A program made the translations under genes and the position numbers. Source: Spirosoma aureum (GTDB lineage: Bacteria > Bacteroidota > Bacteroidia > Cytophagales > Spirosomataceae). From it: a DNA stretch of 64,000 nucleotides. The DNA is taken from contig NZ_CP050063.1 in the NCBI RefSeq assembly GCF_011604685.1, positions 4,362,501 through 4,426,500 on the forward strand, written 5' to 3'. Shown here in pieces: positions 47,081 through 56,125 of this stretch (its first letter is position 1; every line of letters starts with the position of its first letter). Under the pieces are notes generated by a model. The model did no database searches. It was not told the origin of the DNA and saw only the letters and a list, made by a program, of their open reading frames with translations.

Positions 47081-48937
47081 GTGAGAACAGAAAACATCTT
47101 GATCCGAACCGTACTAACCATCTTTCTTCTGACTATTCGCGTTTTTATTCCATCGATTTATGCCGCTCCGAAAATCTATCAGGCGACATCTCCCGATGGC
47201 AAAACCCGAATTGAACTGACGGTTAATGAACAGAAAAACCTGACCTATCGCGTTCTGTTAAACAATGCTCCAGTGCTGGACTGGTCGGCGTTGGGGTTGC
47301 AGCTTAAACTCATTGCCCTGGGGCCAAATACATCGATTCTGAAGCACACGCAGCGAACAAATAACGAGCAGTTTGCCTGGCCGCTGGGTGAAAACGATCA
47401 GATTCAGAACAATTACCGCGAGATCGTTCTGGATTGTCGTTCCGGGGCTTTTCTGTACAAACTCATTGCCCGCGTTTTCGACGGATCTGTGGCATTTCGG
47501 TATGTACTGCCGAAGCAGAAAGGTTATGTTAACGCGTTGATTATAAGTGAGAAAACTACATTTAATCTGGCAGACTCGTATACCATTTACCAGTACAATG
47601 AAGAAACCGTTTTCACCCCCGTTACCCTTGATGCTCTGACCAAAACCTGTGATTTTCCGGCAACGCTGACCAATGGCAAACTCTTTCTCTCCATTGGTGA
47701 GGCTGGCAACGATACGTATACGAAAGCGGAGTTGACCAAAGGAGCCATAGTTAACTCGCTGGGCGTGGCATTTCACAAGGATTCGGTCAATACGGCTGCT
47801 GATTTTCAAACGCCCTGGCGAACCATCAGCGTGGCAACTTCGGCCATTGGCCTCCACCAATTCAGTGATTTGCCACTTCGGCTGACTCCACCAGTGAAAG
47901 AAATGGCAAACTGGATAAAACCGGGGAAACTTATTCGATCATCGTTAACCACGCAGGCCGGGCTGGATTGCATCGACTTCGCGGTAAAACACAATTTTCA
48001 GTACATCATGTTCGATGCCGGTTGGTACGGGGCCGAATTCCGGGGTAGCTCCGATCCAACAAAACCCATTCCGGCCATCGACATGCCGAAGGTGATTCAG
48101 CATGGTAAAGAGAACAACATCGGCGTTATATTGTATGTCAATCGGGTAGGACTTCGGGCCAAGCTGGATACCATTCTGCCCCTTTATAAAAAATGGGGAG
48201 TTGCCGGGCTTAAATTCGGATTCGTAGATGGACTGAGTCAGGAAGGTATAAGCTGGCTGGCGGGTGCTATTAAAAAAGTGTACGAACACGGTTTTATTCT
48301 GGACATTCACGACAACTACAAACCTACCGGATTAAGCCATTCCTACCCGAATCTGCTCACACAGGAAGGCATACGCGGTAATGAAAACAACCCCGACGCC
48401 TTTCATAATACGGTGTTGCCTTTTACCCGGTTTCTGGCTGGTGCGGCTGATTACACCTTTTGCTACCCAAATTCCAACCGATTTTTCACCGATAACCTGT
48501 ATAAGACTAAATTGCAGGTTAGCAAAGGGCAGCAACTGGCCTTGTCGGTCGTGTACTTCAGCCCGTTGCAGGCTATTTTCTGGTATGGAAATCCCCATGA
48601 TTATAACGACGATCAGGAAACGGAATTCTTCAAACTTGTACCAACAGTCTGGAATGAAAGCCGATATTTGACTGGTGAAATTGGCAAGCACATCAGCGTA
48701 GCCCGTCGAAAAGGCAAAACATGGTATGTAGGATCAGCGGCTGGTCTGGCAGACTGGAACGGTTCATTGCAACTTGATTTTCTGGAAAAAGGGAAAGCCT
48801 ATATGGCAACAATTTACGAAGACGATACGGCGGGCGGAATCAACAAGCGGACTATAGTGGTAAAACAAGGCGATACGTTTCCGATAACGTTAAAAGCCAA
48901 AGAGGGCCAGGCCATACTAATAACCCCCCAATCGTAA
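47081..48937 (+). CDS. Glycoside hydrolase family 97 enzyme (second copy)
   Basis: A 618-residue paralogue of the GH97 protein at 24369. It starts at GTG 47081, since no ATG precedes the signal peptide (ILIRTVLTIFLLTIRVFIPSIYA). Beta-sandwich, barrel and C-terminal beta domain align by eye with the first copy: FDAGWYGAEF, GVILYVN, LKFGFVD (Lys378-Asp383), HDNYKPTG (His410-Asp411-Asn412) and TQEGIRGNEN. The glutamate following the HD pair in copy one (HDEYRPTG) is asparagine here, so the two may differ in specificity. Its stop overlaps the CE15 start by one base (TAATG), suggesting translational coupling. Confidence 0.92.
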   Translation: MRTENILIRTVLTIFLLTIRVFIPSIYAAPKIYQATSPDGKTRIELTVNEQKNLTYRVLLNNAPVLDWSALGLQLKLIALGPNTSILKHTQRTNNEQFAWPLGENDQIQNNYREIVLDCRSGAFLYKLIARVFDGSVAFRYVLPKQKGYVNALIISEKTTFNLADSYTIYQYNEETVFTPVTLDALTKTCDFPATLTNGKLFLSIGEAGNDTYTKAELTKGAIVNSLGVAFHKDSVNTAADFQTPWRTISVATSAIGLHQFSDLPLRLTPPVKEMANWIKPGKLIRSSLTTQAGLDCIDFAVKHNFQYIMFDAGWYGAEFRGSSDPTKPIPAIDMPKVIQHGKENNIGVILYVNRVGLRAKLDTILPLYKKWGVAGLKFGFVDGLSQEGISWLAGAIKKVYEHGFILDIHDNYKPTGLSHSYPNLLTQEGIRGNENNPDAFHNTVLPFTRFLAGAADYTFCYPNSNRFFTDNLYKTKLQVSKGQQLALSVVYFSPLQAIFWYGNPHDYNDDQETEFFKLVPTVWNESRYLTGEIGKHISVARRKGKTWYVGSAAGLADWNGSLQLDFLEKGKAYMATIYEDDTAGGINKRTIVVKQGDTFPITLKAKEGQAILITPQS

Positions 48938-50220
48938 TGGCAAACATGAAACGAATAAGTCTTGCCTTCTCGACCTGTTACCTGCTAACGCTGGCTCTAC
49001 AGGCACAATCGCTTCCATTGCCGGACCCGTTGGTTCTCAACAAGGGAAGCCGGATTACTACCGCGAAGCAATGGCATACGCAGCGACGGGCCGAACTCCT
49101 TGAACTCTTCGCCAATGAGATGTATGGCCATTCGCCGGGCAAGCCCACCCAGATGACATTCGAAGTGTTCGATACGGACACTAAAGCGCTGGGTGGTAAA
49201 GCCACCCGCAAACAAATAGCCGTTTTTTTTAATGGCAAACACGATGGGCCACGCATGGACGTGTTGCTGTACATTCCCAATCAGGTAAAAGGACCTGTTC
49301 CCGCTATCGTTGGACTAAACTTCTGGGGGAATCACAGCATCAATCCTGATCCCGGTATTCGAATCGCTACGAGCTGGATGGAATCGAGTCGGGGGAATCC
49401 GTATATCGACGTGTCCTGTGTTGTCAATCACTGCTCTACCGAAGCATGCCGGGGCATCAACGCCCGGCAATGGCCTGTTGATAGCCTTCTGAACCGGGGT
49501 TATGCGCTCGTAACAGCCTACCGGGAGGATATTGCCACCGATGAACCAGCCAACAAATTTACGACGGGGGTTCACCCTCTGTATCCGGAATTTCAGAATC
49601 GGGCCGACAATTTCGGTACCGTTGCGGCCTGGGCGTGGGGCCTGAGCCGAATTATGGATTACCTGCAAACCGATCGGGCGATTGATAGCAAACGGGTTGC
49701 CGTATTTGGCTGGTCGCGATTAGGGAAAGCTGCTTTATGGGCGGGCGCAACCGATCCGCGTTTTGCGCTGGTTATCAGTAATGAATCGGGTGCCGGTGGG
49801 GCCAAATTATTTCACCGGGGTGTGGGCGAAAACATCCGGCGATTGTGCACTGTTTTTCCGCATTGGTACTGTGGCAATTTCAAGAAATACATGGATCAGG
49901 ATACGCTGTTGCCTTTTGATCAGCATATGGTTATTTCGCTCATTGCGCCCCGCCCGGTTTATGTGGCCAGTGCTATACAGGACAAAGGATCTGACCCCGA
50001 AGGCGAATTTGACGGGGCTAAAGCGGCCAGCCAGGTATATCAGTTTCTGGGAACGGAGGGCTTGCCAACGTCCACAATGCCCGCCCTGAATCAATCGGTA
50101 CAGGGCCAGATCGGGTATCATATTCGATCGGGTGGCCATGACGTTACCAGTTACGATTGGGCACAGTATCTGCTCTTTACCGATAAACACTTTAAAACGA
50201 AGAAGTCTCGTCAGGACTGA
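48937..50220 (+). CDS. Carbohydrate esterase family 15 (4-O-methyl-glucuronoyl methylesterase type)
   Basis: A 427-residue secreted alpha/beta hydrolase; signal peptide to about residue 24 (LALQAQS). The CE15 nucleophile motif is GWSRLGK (Ser260), the acidic position SNESGAGG (Glu283) and the base RSGGHDVTSYDW (His401). These features are characteristic of bacterial glucuronoyl esterases, which cleave ester bonds between glucuronic acid and alcohols such as lignin or methyl groups. Start at ATG 48937 or 48946. Translationally coupled with the upstream GH97. The last 29 bases overlap the converging WYL gene. Confidence 0.93.
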   Translation: MANMKRISLAFSTCYLLTLALQAQSLPLPDPLVLNKGSRITTAKQWHTQRRAELLELFANEMYGHSPGKPTQMTFEVFDTDTKALGGKATRKQIAVFFNGKHDGPRMDVLLYIPNQVKGPVPAIVGLNFWGNHSINPDPGIRIATSWMESSRGNPYIDVSCVVNHCSTEACRGINARQWPVDSLLNRGYALVTAYREDIATDEPANKFTTGVHPLYPEFQNRADNFGTVAAWAWGLSRIMDYLQTDRAIDSKRVAVFGWSRLGKAALWAGATDPRFALVISNESGAGGAKLFHRGVGENIRRLCTVFPHWYCGNFKKYMDQDTLLPFDQHMVISLIAPRPVYVASAIQDKGSDPEGEFDGAKAASQVYQFLGTEGLPTSTMPALNQSVQGQIGYHIRSGGHDVTSYDWAQYLLFTDKHFKTKKSRQD

Positions 50221-51250
50221 TCGGCCGATCGATCGTTTCAGGATTGTACCCATCCAGTCCGGCCTGCAAACGCTGTCGAATGACCCGGCGGAGTCGCTCG
50301 GGTTGGAGAACGCGCATCCCTTCGCCGAAACCAAGTATTTCTTTCTCTAGCTCAAAATTGTGCTGTACGATCAGTTGAATAACGATACCATCGGCGGTTC
50401 GTTCGACTACCTGTTGCGAATGGTGGAGAGGCTTGGTCTCGACATAGGGCGCGTGTAGTCGGTTGACAAACAGCAAAACCTTACTAGGGCGCATGTTTTC
50501 GCTGACCGATACGCCGATAACGTCCGTGTAGTGAACATCGGGGTCGATGCCGTAGTTAGGCACATAATCGATGTCGGGGGCGATGGTTACAGACAGCATT
50601 CGATCGAGTGCCAGATTCATGATATATCCTTTTCCATCCCGAATGCCCACAGCAAACCAGCGGTTTTTATACTCTTTCAGCCACCACACATGAAAGAGAA
50701 ATGTTTGTGGAGATCGCGCTGAGAACGATTGATACTGAAGTAGAAGTGTACGTTTCTGAATAACGGCCTGATACAGATCATCCAGCCAGTGAAGACCTTT
50801 CAGGTAGTCATTTTTCTCGAAATCAATGACGGGAGCCGACTTTTTAGCCGTCGAATACACATGATCTTCCAGCTTTTGAACCACTTCATTGAGTGCCTTA
50901 AAGTGCGAAAATCCCTTGAACTGCTTGAGTACTTCAACAGCTTCGTTCATTCGCGACAGATCACCATCCGATAGTGGAATATTCGTGATGCTGTAGGTAG
51001 GATCTTCGTAGGTATAATATTTTTTATCGATGATAACGATAGGGGCGAAATACCCCAGTTTATCACTGCGCATCAGCTGAAGATCGGCCTGAACGGTGCG
51101 TCGACTGATGCCTTTGTCGATCCCTTCGTATTCATACAAAGCTTCCGAAACCGTTTCGATCAGGTCATCAAGTGTCCACCTGCGCTGCCGATTGCGCAGA
51201 CAGGCGTCCAGAGTTTTGTAACGAACAAGAGCGTTTCGATTGGCAGGCAT
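50192..51250 (-). CDS. WYL-domain transcriptional regulator
   Basis: A 352-residue regulator started at ATG 51250 (MPANRNALVRYKTLDACLRN). A further 44 residues are in frame to 51382 but are low-complexity and hydrophobic. The N-terminal winged helix-turn-helix (about 12-75, ISRRTVQADLQLMRSDKLGY) is followed by a WYL domain (about 170-260, LYQAVIQKRTLLLQYQSF and VWWLKEYKNRWFAVG) and a WCX-like C-terminus. WYL domains sense nucleotides or nucleic acid. It is divergent from rtcB, with a candidate operator in the spacer, so it is likely the regulator of RNA repair. Its 3' end overlaps CE15 by 29 bases. Confidence 0.93.
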   Translation of the reverse strand: MPANRNALVRYKTLDACLRNRQRRWTLDDLIETVSEALYEYEGIDKGISRRTVQADLQLMRSDKLGYFAPIVIIDKKYYTYEDPTYSITNIPLSDGDLSRMNEAVEVLKQFKGFSHFKALNEVVQKLEDHVYSTAKKSAPVIDFEKNDYLKGLHWLDDLYQAVIQKRTLLLQYQSFSARSPQTFLFHVWWLKEYKNRWFAVGIRDGKGYIMNLALDRMLSVTIAPDIDYVPNYGIDPDVHYTDVIGVSVSENMRPSKVLLFVNRLHAPYVETKPLHHSQQVVERTADGIVIQLIVQHNFELEKEILGFGEGMRVLQPERLRRVIRQRLQAGLDGYNPETIDRPISPDETSSF

Positions 51251-51313
51251 CAGACGGTTCGCCGTTGAAATGGTTCGATTTTTCAGAAAAATGAAAAAAC
51301 TTTTTGAACTACG

Positions 51314-51334
51314 CAAAAACAGTGCGCAGTAACT
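51314..51334. promoter_or_regulatory. Inverted repeat between the WYL and rtcB genes
   Basis: ACTACGC and GCGCAGT form a 7-base dyad with one mismatch around AAAAACAGT, 60-85 bases before the WYL start. A plausible autoregulatory operator; weak evidence. Confidence 0.35.
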
Positions 51335-51505
51335 ACTAATCTTTGTCAGGCAGGTTCGTTGTTGCGATAAATCACTGGTCAATAGTTGAACCGGCTAAGC
51401 GTTTGCCTATGTATCGCTCTGGGGTAATAGCTAACGAATCATCATTAGTATAGTTTTTCGCTCAGAGACGAGGCTGTTCATTACCTTATTTAACGTTCTA
51501 AACCA

Positions 51506-53032
51506 ATGGAAACACCAATTCTAATCGAGGATATTCTGATGCTGGGGCCTATCCCCGATCATTTACATACTACATTTCTGCGGGTAGCAAACGGACTGAT
51601 TCAACGGGCCAACTATCCTAAAGAAAAAGTAATGGGTTTGCTGGCACAGATGCTCCAGAACCCTAAAAAGTTTGCGTTCTCCAGAAACAAAGTCACTAAT
51701 CTGGCTCAGTCAATCTATGACTTGAACAAACAGGGTATCTCAGTCCCACTTAGCGAAGCTGGAAAGGTTTATTTGCCAACTGAACCCGTTTCTTATGTCC
51801 TGGATGCCAACGAAAAACAGTCGGAGAAGGTATTTGATTTGCGCAGTGGACCGCTGCCATATGCCGTTTTTGGCCGCGACCAGATTGAAGAGGGTGCATT
51901 AATGCAAATGGAAACAGCCGCAAGTTTACCGGTTTCGGTGGCGGGTGCACTCATGCCCGATGCCCACCAGGGCTATGGTTTGCCCATTGGGGGGGTGTTA
52001 GCAACGGAGGCTAACACCGTTATTCCCTTTGCCGTTGGGGTCGATATTGCCTGCCGAATGTGCCTCTCTGTATTTGATTTGCCCCCTGCGTTTTTGAATC
52101 GCGAACCGCATTTGCTAAAAAAATCACTGGTAGAAAAAACCAAGTTTGGAATTGGTGGCGAAACCCGCGAGAAGATCGATGAAAGCGTGATGGATTTGCC
52201 CGAATGGCAGGCCACGAAAGTAATTCGCGATTTGAAAGACAAAGCCTATCGCCAGCTGGGAAGCTCGGGTACGGGTAATCACTTTGTCGAGTGGGGTATT
52301 GTTGAAGTATATGAACAGGATGATCGGTTGAACTTGCCTCCGGGCGAGTATCTGGCGTTGCTATCGCATTCCGGATCGCGCGGCTTTGGCGGAAACATAG
52401 CGAATTACTATTCAAAACTGGCGATGCAGAAAACCAAACTACCTAAACAGGCCGCTCATCTGGCCTGGCTGGACCTAACTACCGAGGAAGGGCAGGCATA
52501 CTGGATTGGTATGAATCTGGCAGGCGAATATGCCTCGGCCAACCATCATGAAATTCATAAAAAACTGGCCAAAGCGCTGGGTGAAAAGCCCTTAGCCATG
52601 ATTGAGAATCACCACAACTTCGCCTGGAAAGAGCAACTGACCGATGGACGTGAGGTGATTGTTCACAGGAAAGGAGCAACTCCTGCGGGGCCTGATGTAC
52701 TGGGAATTATTCCTGGATCAATGACGCAGCCGGGTTTTGTCGTTCGGGGGCGAGGCAATGCAGACTCACTGAACTCGGCATCGCATGGGGCCGGGCGGCT
52801 GATGTCGCGCACTCAGGCGTTCAATACGTTGACGCGCTCACAATGGAATAAAGCATTGCTGGAAGCTGATATTCAACTCATTGGAGGTGATCTGGATGAG
52901 GCACCGATGGTGTATAAAAACATCGAAACGGTCATCAACGCTCAACGTGATCTGGTATCGGTATTGGCGAAGTTTACGCCCAAAATCGTTCGGATGGCCG
53001 ACGCCAATCGGAAAGAAGGGCGGGAGGATTAA
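51506..53032 (+). CDS. rtcB: RNA ligase RtcB family protein
   Basis: A 508-residue RtcB, about 100 residues longer than E. coli RtcB because of an N-terminal extension. RtcB seals 2',3'-cyclic phosphate or 3'-phosphate RNA ends to 5'-OH ends using Mn2+ and GTP. Metal and nucleotide residues are intact: PDAHQGYGLPIGG, Asp180 and Cys183 in GVDIACRM, His259 in GTGNHF, His288 in SHSGSRGFG, His369 in ENHHNFAW, and the guanylated histidine His427 in SASHGAGR. It is divergent from a WYL regulator, unlike the RtcR-controlled enterobacterial system. Cytoplasmic. Assignment is firm; the RNA substrate is unknown. Confidence 0.96.
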   Translation: METPILIEDILMLGPIPDHLHTTFLRVANGLIQRANYPKEKVMGLLAQMLQNPKKFAFSRNKVTNLAQSIYDLNKQGISVPLSEAGKVYLPTEPVSYVLDANEKQSEKVFDLRSGPLPYAVFGRDQIEEGALMQMETAASLPVSVAGALMPDAHQGYGLPIGGVLATEANTVIPFAVGVDIACRMCLSVFDLPPAFLNREPHLLKKSLVEKTKFGIGGETREKIDESVMDLPEWQATKVIRDLKDKAYRQLGSSGTGNHFVEWGIVEVYEQDDRLNLPPGEYLALLSHSGSRGFGGNIANYYSKLAMQKTKLPKQAAHLAWLDLTTEEGQAYWIGMNLAGEYASANHHEIHKKLAKALGEKPLAMIENHHNFAWKEQLTDGREVIVHRKGATPAGPDVLGIIPGSMTQPGFVVRGRGNADSLNSASHGAGRLMSRTQAFNTLTRSQWNKALLEADIQLIGGDLDEAPMVYKNIETVINAQRDLVSVLAKFTPKIVRMADANRKEGRED

Positions 53033-53040
53033 TGCATCAT

Positions 53041-53092
53041 AAAGAATTGGGATGGTGTCGGTTAATACTAACCGACACCATCCCAATTCTTT
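53041..53092. terminator. 24-bp perfect hairpin terminator after rtcB
   Basis: A perfect 24-bp stem (53041-53064 with 53069-53092) around a 4-base ATAC loop, ending in TTCTTT. Eight bases after the rtcB stop. Confidence 0.85.
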
Positions 53093-53212
53093 GTCGACAT
53101 GCCGGAAATAAATGAATGCGTTGTCAATCTGAAACTTTATTTTGGGTGTATGTATGGGTAGATAGAAGCGAATGCCTCAATCTACCAATCGTCGCTTCTG
53201 AATGTATAAAAA

Positions 53213-54106
53213 ATGATTTTTCTTCGATTGCTCTGGCAGATTCCTATTGCGCTTCTCCTGCTGACTATTGTTCTTGTTTTTGCTAACGAATATGCAATTG
53301 CTCATTCCAGTCGTCGTGAAAAAAATATTGCCTATGTCGCTGCCGATCAACCCTGCTTTGATGCCGAGCGGCATGTTCTCGATGTATATACGCCCAAAGA
53401 ACCGTCGGCAAAACTCCGGCCAGTTGTCGTGTTTATTCACGGAGGAAGCTGGGATAGCGGCAGCAAAAACCTATACAGTTTCATCGGTCGAAGGCTGGCC
53501 AAACAGGGCATTGTTGCTGTGCTGGTAAACTACCGCCTGGCACCCGGTGTGCAGGTGCCGGATATGGTCGATGACTGTGCTCAGGCGGTTATCTGGACTA
53601 CGAAACATAGTGCAGAATATGGTGGAGATCCGAATCGGATCTTTCTGATGGGGCATTCGGCAGGAGGGGGGATCGCTGGTCTTTTGGCTACCGACAACCA
53701 GTATTTAGCGAATCGAGGGTTAGTCCAGAGTCCCATAAAAGGTACAATTCTCGATGATCCGGCCGGACTGGATATGTATGATTACCTGCAAAAGATGGAG
53801 TACCCGAATGATGAACAATACCTGATTCCGTTCGGGAAGAAGCAGGAAGTCTGGCGAGCAATGTCGGCCCTTTATCACGTTGATTCCGGTTGCCAACCCA
53901 TGTTGATCTATGTCGGTGAACGCACCTACCCGAGCATTGTCAGAAGCACTCGAAAATTCAACCAACGGCTTCAGGAAGTTGGCATCAAGCATGAAATTAG
54001 CACCATGCCCGGCAAAAAGCATATTGGTATGATAACCCAGTTGTTCTGGCAAAACAACGTTATTTATAGGGATCTGAGGAGGATGGTAACAGGCAGTCTC
54101 CAGTAG
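53213..54106 (+). CDS. Membrane-anchored or exported alpha/beta hydrolase (esterase, kynurenine-formamidase-like)
   Basis: A 297-residue alpha/beta hydrolase with an N-terminal hydrophobic segment (about 5-25) that is either a signal peptide or an anchor. Oxyanion loop HGGSW (76-80), nucleophile GHSAGG (Ser149) and catalytic His270 in PGKKHIGM are all present, with ILDDPAG near the acid position. The HGG and GHSAGG pair is typical of hormone-sensitive-lipase or kynurenine-formamidase-type esterases. Substrate unknown. Flanked by terminators, so likely monocistronic. Confidence 0.88.
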   Translation: MIFLRLLWQIPIALLLLTIVLVFANEYAIAHSSRREKNIAYVAADQPCFDAERHVLDVYTPKEPSAKLRPVVVFIHGGSWDSGSKNLYSFIGRRLAKQGIVAVLVNYRLAPGVQVPDMVDDCAQAVIWTTKHSAEYGGDPNRIFLMGHSAGGGIAGLLATDNQYLANRGLVQSPIKGTILDDPAGLDMYDYLQKMEYPNDEQYLIPFGKKQEVWRAMSALYHVDSGCQPMLIYVGERTYPSIVRSTRKFNQRLQEVGIKHEISTMPGKKHIGMITQLFWQNNVIYRDLRRMVTGSLQ

Positions 54107-54135
54107 GCAGTAGGCAGAGACTGCCCACTGCCTAC
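54103..54135. terminator. Hairpin between converging hydrolase and YihY genes
   Basis: GTAGGCAGTAGGCAG (54103-54117) pairs, with one mismatch, to CTGCCCACTGCCTAC (54121-54135) around an AGA loop. It includes the hydrolase stop codon and can act in both directions. Confidence 0.6.
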
Positions 54136-54146
54136 AGAAGACTAAA

Positions 54147-55109
54147 TCAATGGCTTTCGGCCACTTTCTGTTCAGTAGGAATTGTTTTTACATCGCGCTC
54201 CCGCTCGGTTTGTTCAACGTAAACGGCATAGTCGGCGGGTTCAATTTTTATGCCCAAGCGGTTCGCGTAGGCCTGGGTAAACTCAGCGCCAAAATAGAGA
54301 ATGGCGGCCGTGTAATAAATCCAGGTCAGAATAACGATCAGCGACCCGGCGGCCCCGTACGTTGAACTGGTACTGGTCGTTTCGATATACAGGCCGATCA
54401 GGTATCGTCCCAGCATAAAAAGCAGGGCGGTAAAAAACGCACCCCATCGCACATCTTTCCAGGCAATTTTGGCATCGGGTAGTATCTTGAAAATGACTCC
54501 GAAGAGAACGGCGACAACACCAGTGCTGATCAGCAAATTAAACGCACTGATTATGAAAACGCCAATGCCTGGAATATAGCGGGTTAAAAAGTCACTCAGG
54601 GCAAGAACGAGTCCATTGATAACCAGTGATACCAACAAAAGAAAGCCCAGACTAACGACCAACGACGATGAAAGCAGCCTGTCTTTTATTATTTTTAACC
54701 AGCCACGTTTGGGTTTTGCTTTAACCCGCCAGATCAGATTGACCGAATCCTGAATCTCGACAAAAATACTGGTTGCACCCAGCAATAGGGTTAATATGCC
54801 GATAACCAGGGCCGTATTGGTTTTACCTGATAACTCCACATTTTTGATCATGTCCTGAATCTGCTTGGCTGCTTCGTTGCCGACCAAACCATTGATCTGG
54901 CCAAAAATTTGCCCCTGGATAGCCTCTTCGCCCAGAAAAAGACTGATCAGTGATATAATTAAGACAAGTAACGGAGCCAGCGAAAACACGGTGTAATAGG
55001 CAAGGGCTGCACTTAATTTCAGGCAGCGATCATCAAGGAAACCATTGAATGAGTCCTTTAAAATGGCCCACAAATTGGCGAAAAAGCGTTTATCTGTCTT
55101 CGTATCCAT
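54147..55109 (-). CDS. YihY/BrkB-family inner-membrane protein
   Basis: A 320-residue protein with about six membrane segments. The typical family opening is LSAALAYYTVFSLAPLLVLIISL (about 33-56) and the closing conserved stretch is SSTYGAAGSLIVILTWIYYTAAILYFGAEF (about 248-278). The hydrophilic C-terminal tail (KIEPADYAVYVEQTERERDV) is cytoplasmic by prediction. Earlier naming as ribonuclease BN is not supported for the family; its biochemical role is uncertain. Single gene with its own promoter region upstream. Confidence 0.93.
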   Translation of the reverse strand: MDTKTDKRFFANLWAILKDSFNGFLDDRCLKLSAALAYYTVFSLAPLLVLIISLISLFLGEEAIQGQIFGQINGLVGNEAAKQIQDMIKNVELSGKTNTALVIGILTLLLGATSIFVEIQDSVNLIWRVKAKPKRGWLKIIKDRLLSSSLVVSLGFLLLVSLVINGLVLALSDFLTRYIPGIGVFIISAFNLLISTGVVAVLFGVIFKILPDAKIAWKDVRWGAFFTALLFMLGRYLIGLYIETTSTSSTYGAAGSLIVILTWIYYTAAILYFGAEFTQAYANRLGIKIEPADYAVYVEQTERERDVKTIPTEQKVAESH

Positions 55110-55323
55110 AACAGTTGAGTATTAATGAGGCTGATTTGACACCATACATATCAGGTTCCAGTGACAATAACCTATAGCTGTAACCCAAACGAAGAGGGGT
55201 TGTTACCGAAATTGAGCGCTGGTTTTATTCGAACTGATACAGAATTAGGCAATTTTAAACGAAATGACCTTGATTTTAAAGGCTATAACCCCAGGCAGTA
55301 CTTGTATTCTGATAAAATGTGAG

Positions 55324-55944
55324 TTACAATGGTAGAGTTGGTGAACGCTCCAGCAAACAGTCGAGGTTTAACTTTTCTGAAGGAGTGGTATCGGCGTGTA
55401 GAACTCGTTCCATGTAATCGATAGCCGTTTGCGTATGTATGTCCGAATCACTGGCGATACAGTCTGCCGGAACGTGTAGATCAAAGTCACGCATATAGGC
55501 ATCATTGGCCGAAAACTGAACGCATACATCCGCATTAATGCCCGTTATAATCAACTGCTCTACTTGCAGATAAGTGAGCAGCGCATCGAGTGTTGTAGCA
55601 TAAAAAACCGAATGCTTGGGCTTAAGTACGATATAGTCATCGTGGTCGGGCTGAAGCAATTCAACCAGGCGCTGCCCCCGAACACCATCATTGAGGCAGT
55701 GGTCTACAATTTCGGTGAAATTGGAGCGCCATCGGCCAAAGTTGTCATTTGTATAGATGACTGGAATCTTCAGCTCTTTTGCCCGTTTTTTCAGTGTTGC
55801 GATCTTTTTGGCAGCAGCAACGGCTGGTTTTAGTACCGTTTCACCCCCCGGAAACTCCAGATCATTAATCATGTCAATGATCAGAAGTGCAACCGGGGAT
55901 GAATCCGGTGCATTGCCATTCATGTCTTTGTTTTTTGTGACCAT
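55324..55944 (-). CDS. Isochorismatase-family cysteine hydrolase
   Basis: A 206-residue enzyme started at ATG 55944 (55983 and 55923 are alternatives). The family triad is visible: Asp24 in LLIIDMIND, Lys110 in VLKPKHSVF and nucleophile Cys141 in TGINADVCV. The cis-peptide Gly-Ile precedes the cysteine. Members hydrolyse amides or enol ethers, such as nicotinamide, N-carbamoylsarcosine or isochorismate; the specific substrate cannot be chosen. Cytoplasmic, no operon partner visible. Confidence 0.93.
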   Translation of the reverse strand: MVTKNKDMNGNAPDSSPVALLIIDMINDLEFPGGETVLKPAVAAAKKIATLKKRAKELKIPVIYTNDNFGRWRSNFTEIVDHCLNDGVRGQRLVELLQPDHDDYIVLKPKHSVFYATTLDALLTYLQVEQLIITGINADVCVQFSANDAYMRDFDLHVPADCIASDSDIHTQTAIDYMERVLHADTTPSEKLNLDCLLERSPTLPL

Positions 55945-56125
55945 ACCGAGTGGGAGCTTAGTGAAACAAAATAGGGACACCAAAGCAAGGCTGGTTGTTT
56001 GTACCTGTTAGTGTATGGTTCACTACAGAAACCAGATTGAAACAATAGATGGCTTTGCTTATCAACATAAACAACAGAGGTATTCGGTCTGTTAGGCTTC
56101 CAGATCAACTACAATCCAAAACGTT

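Noticed and set aside
47258-47860. 200-codon minus-strand ORF inside the second GH97
   Set aside because: No family signal; explained as a shadow frame of the conserved glycosidase.
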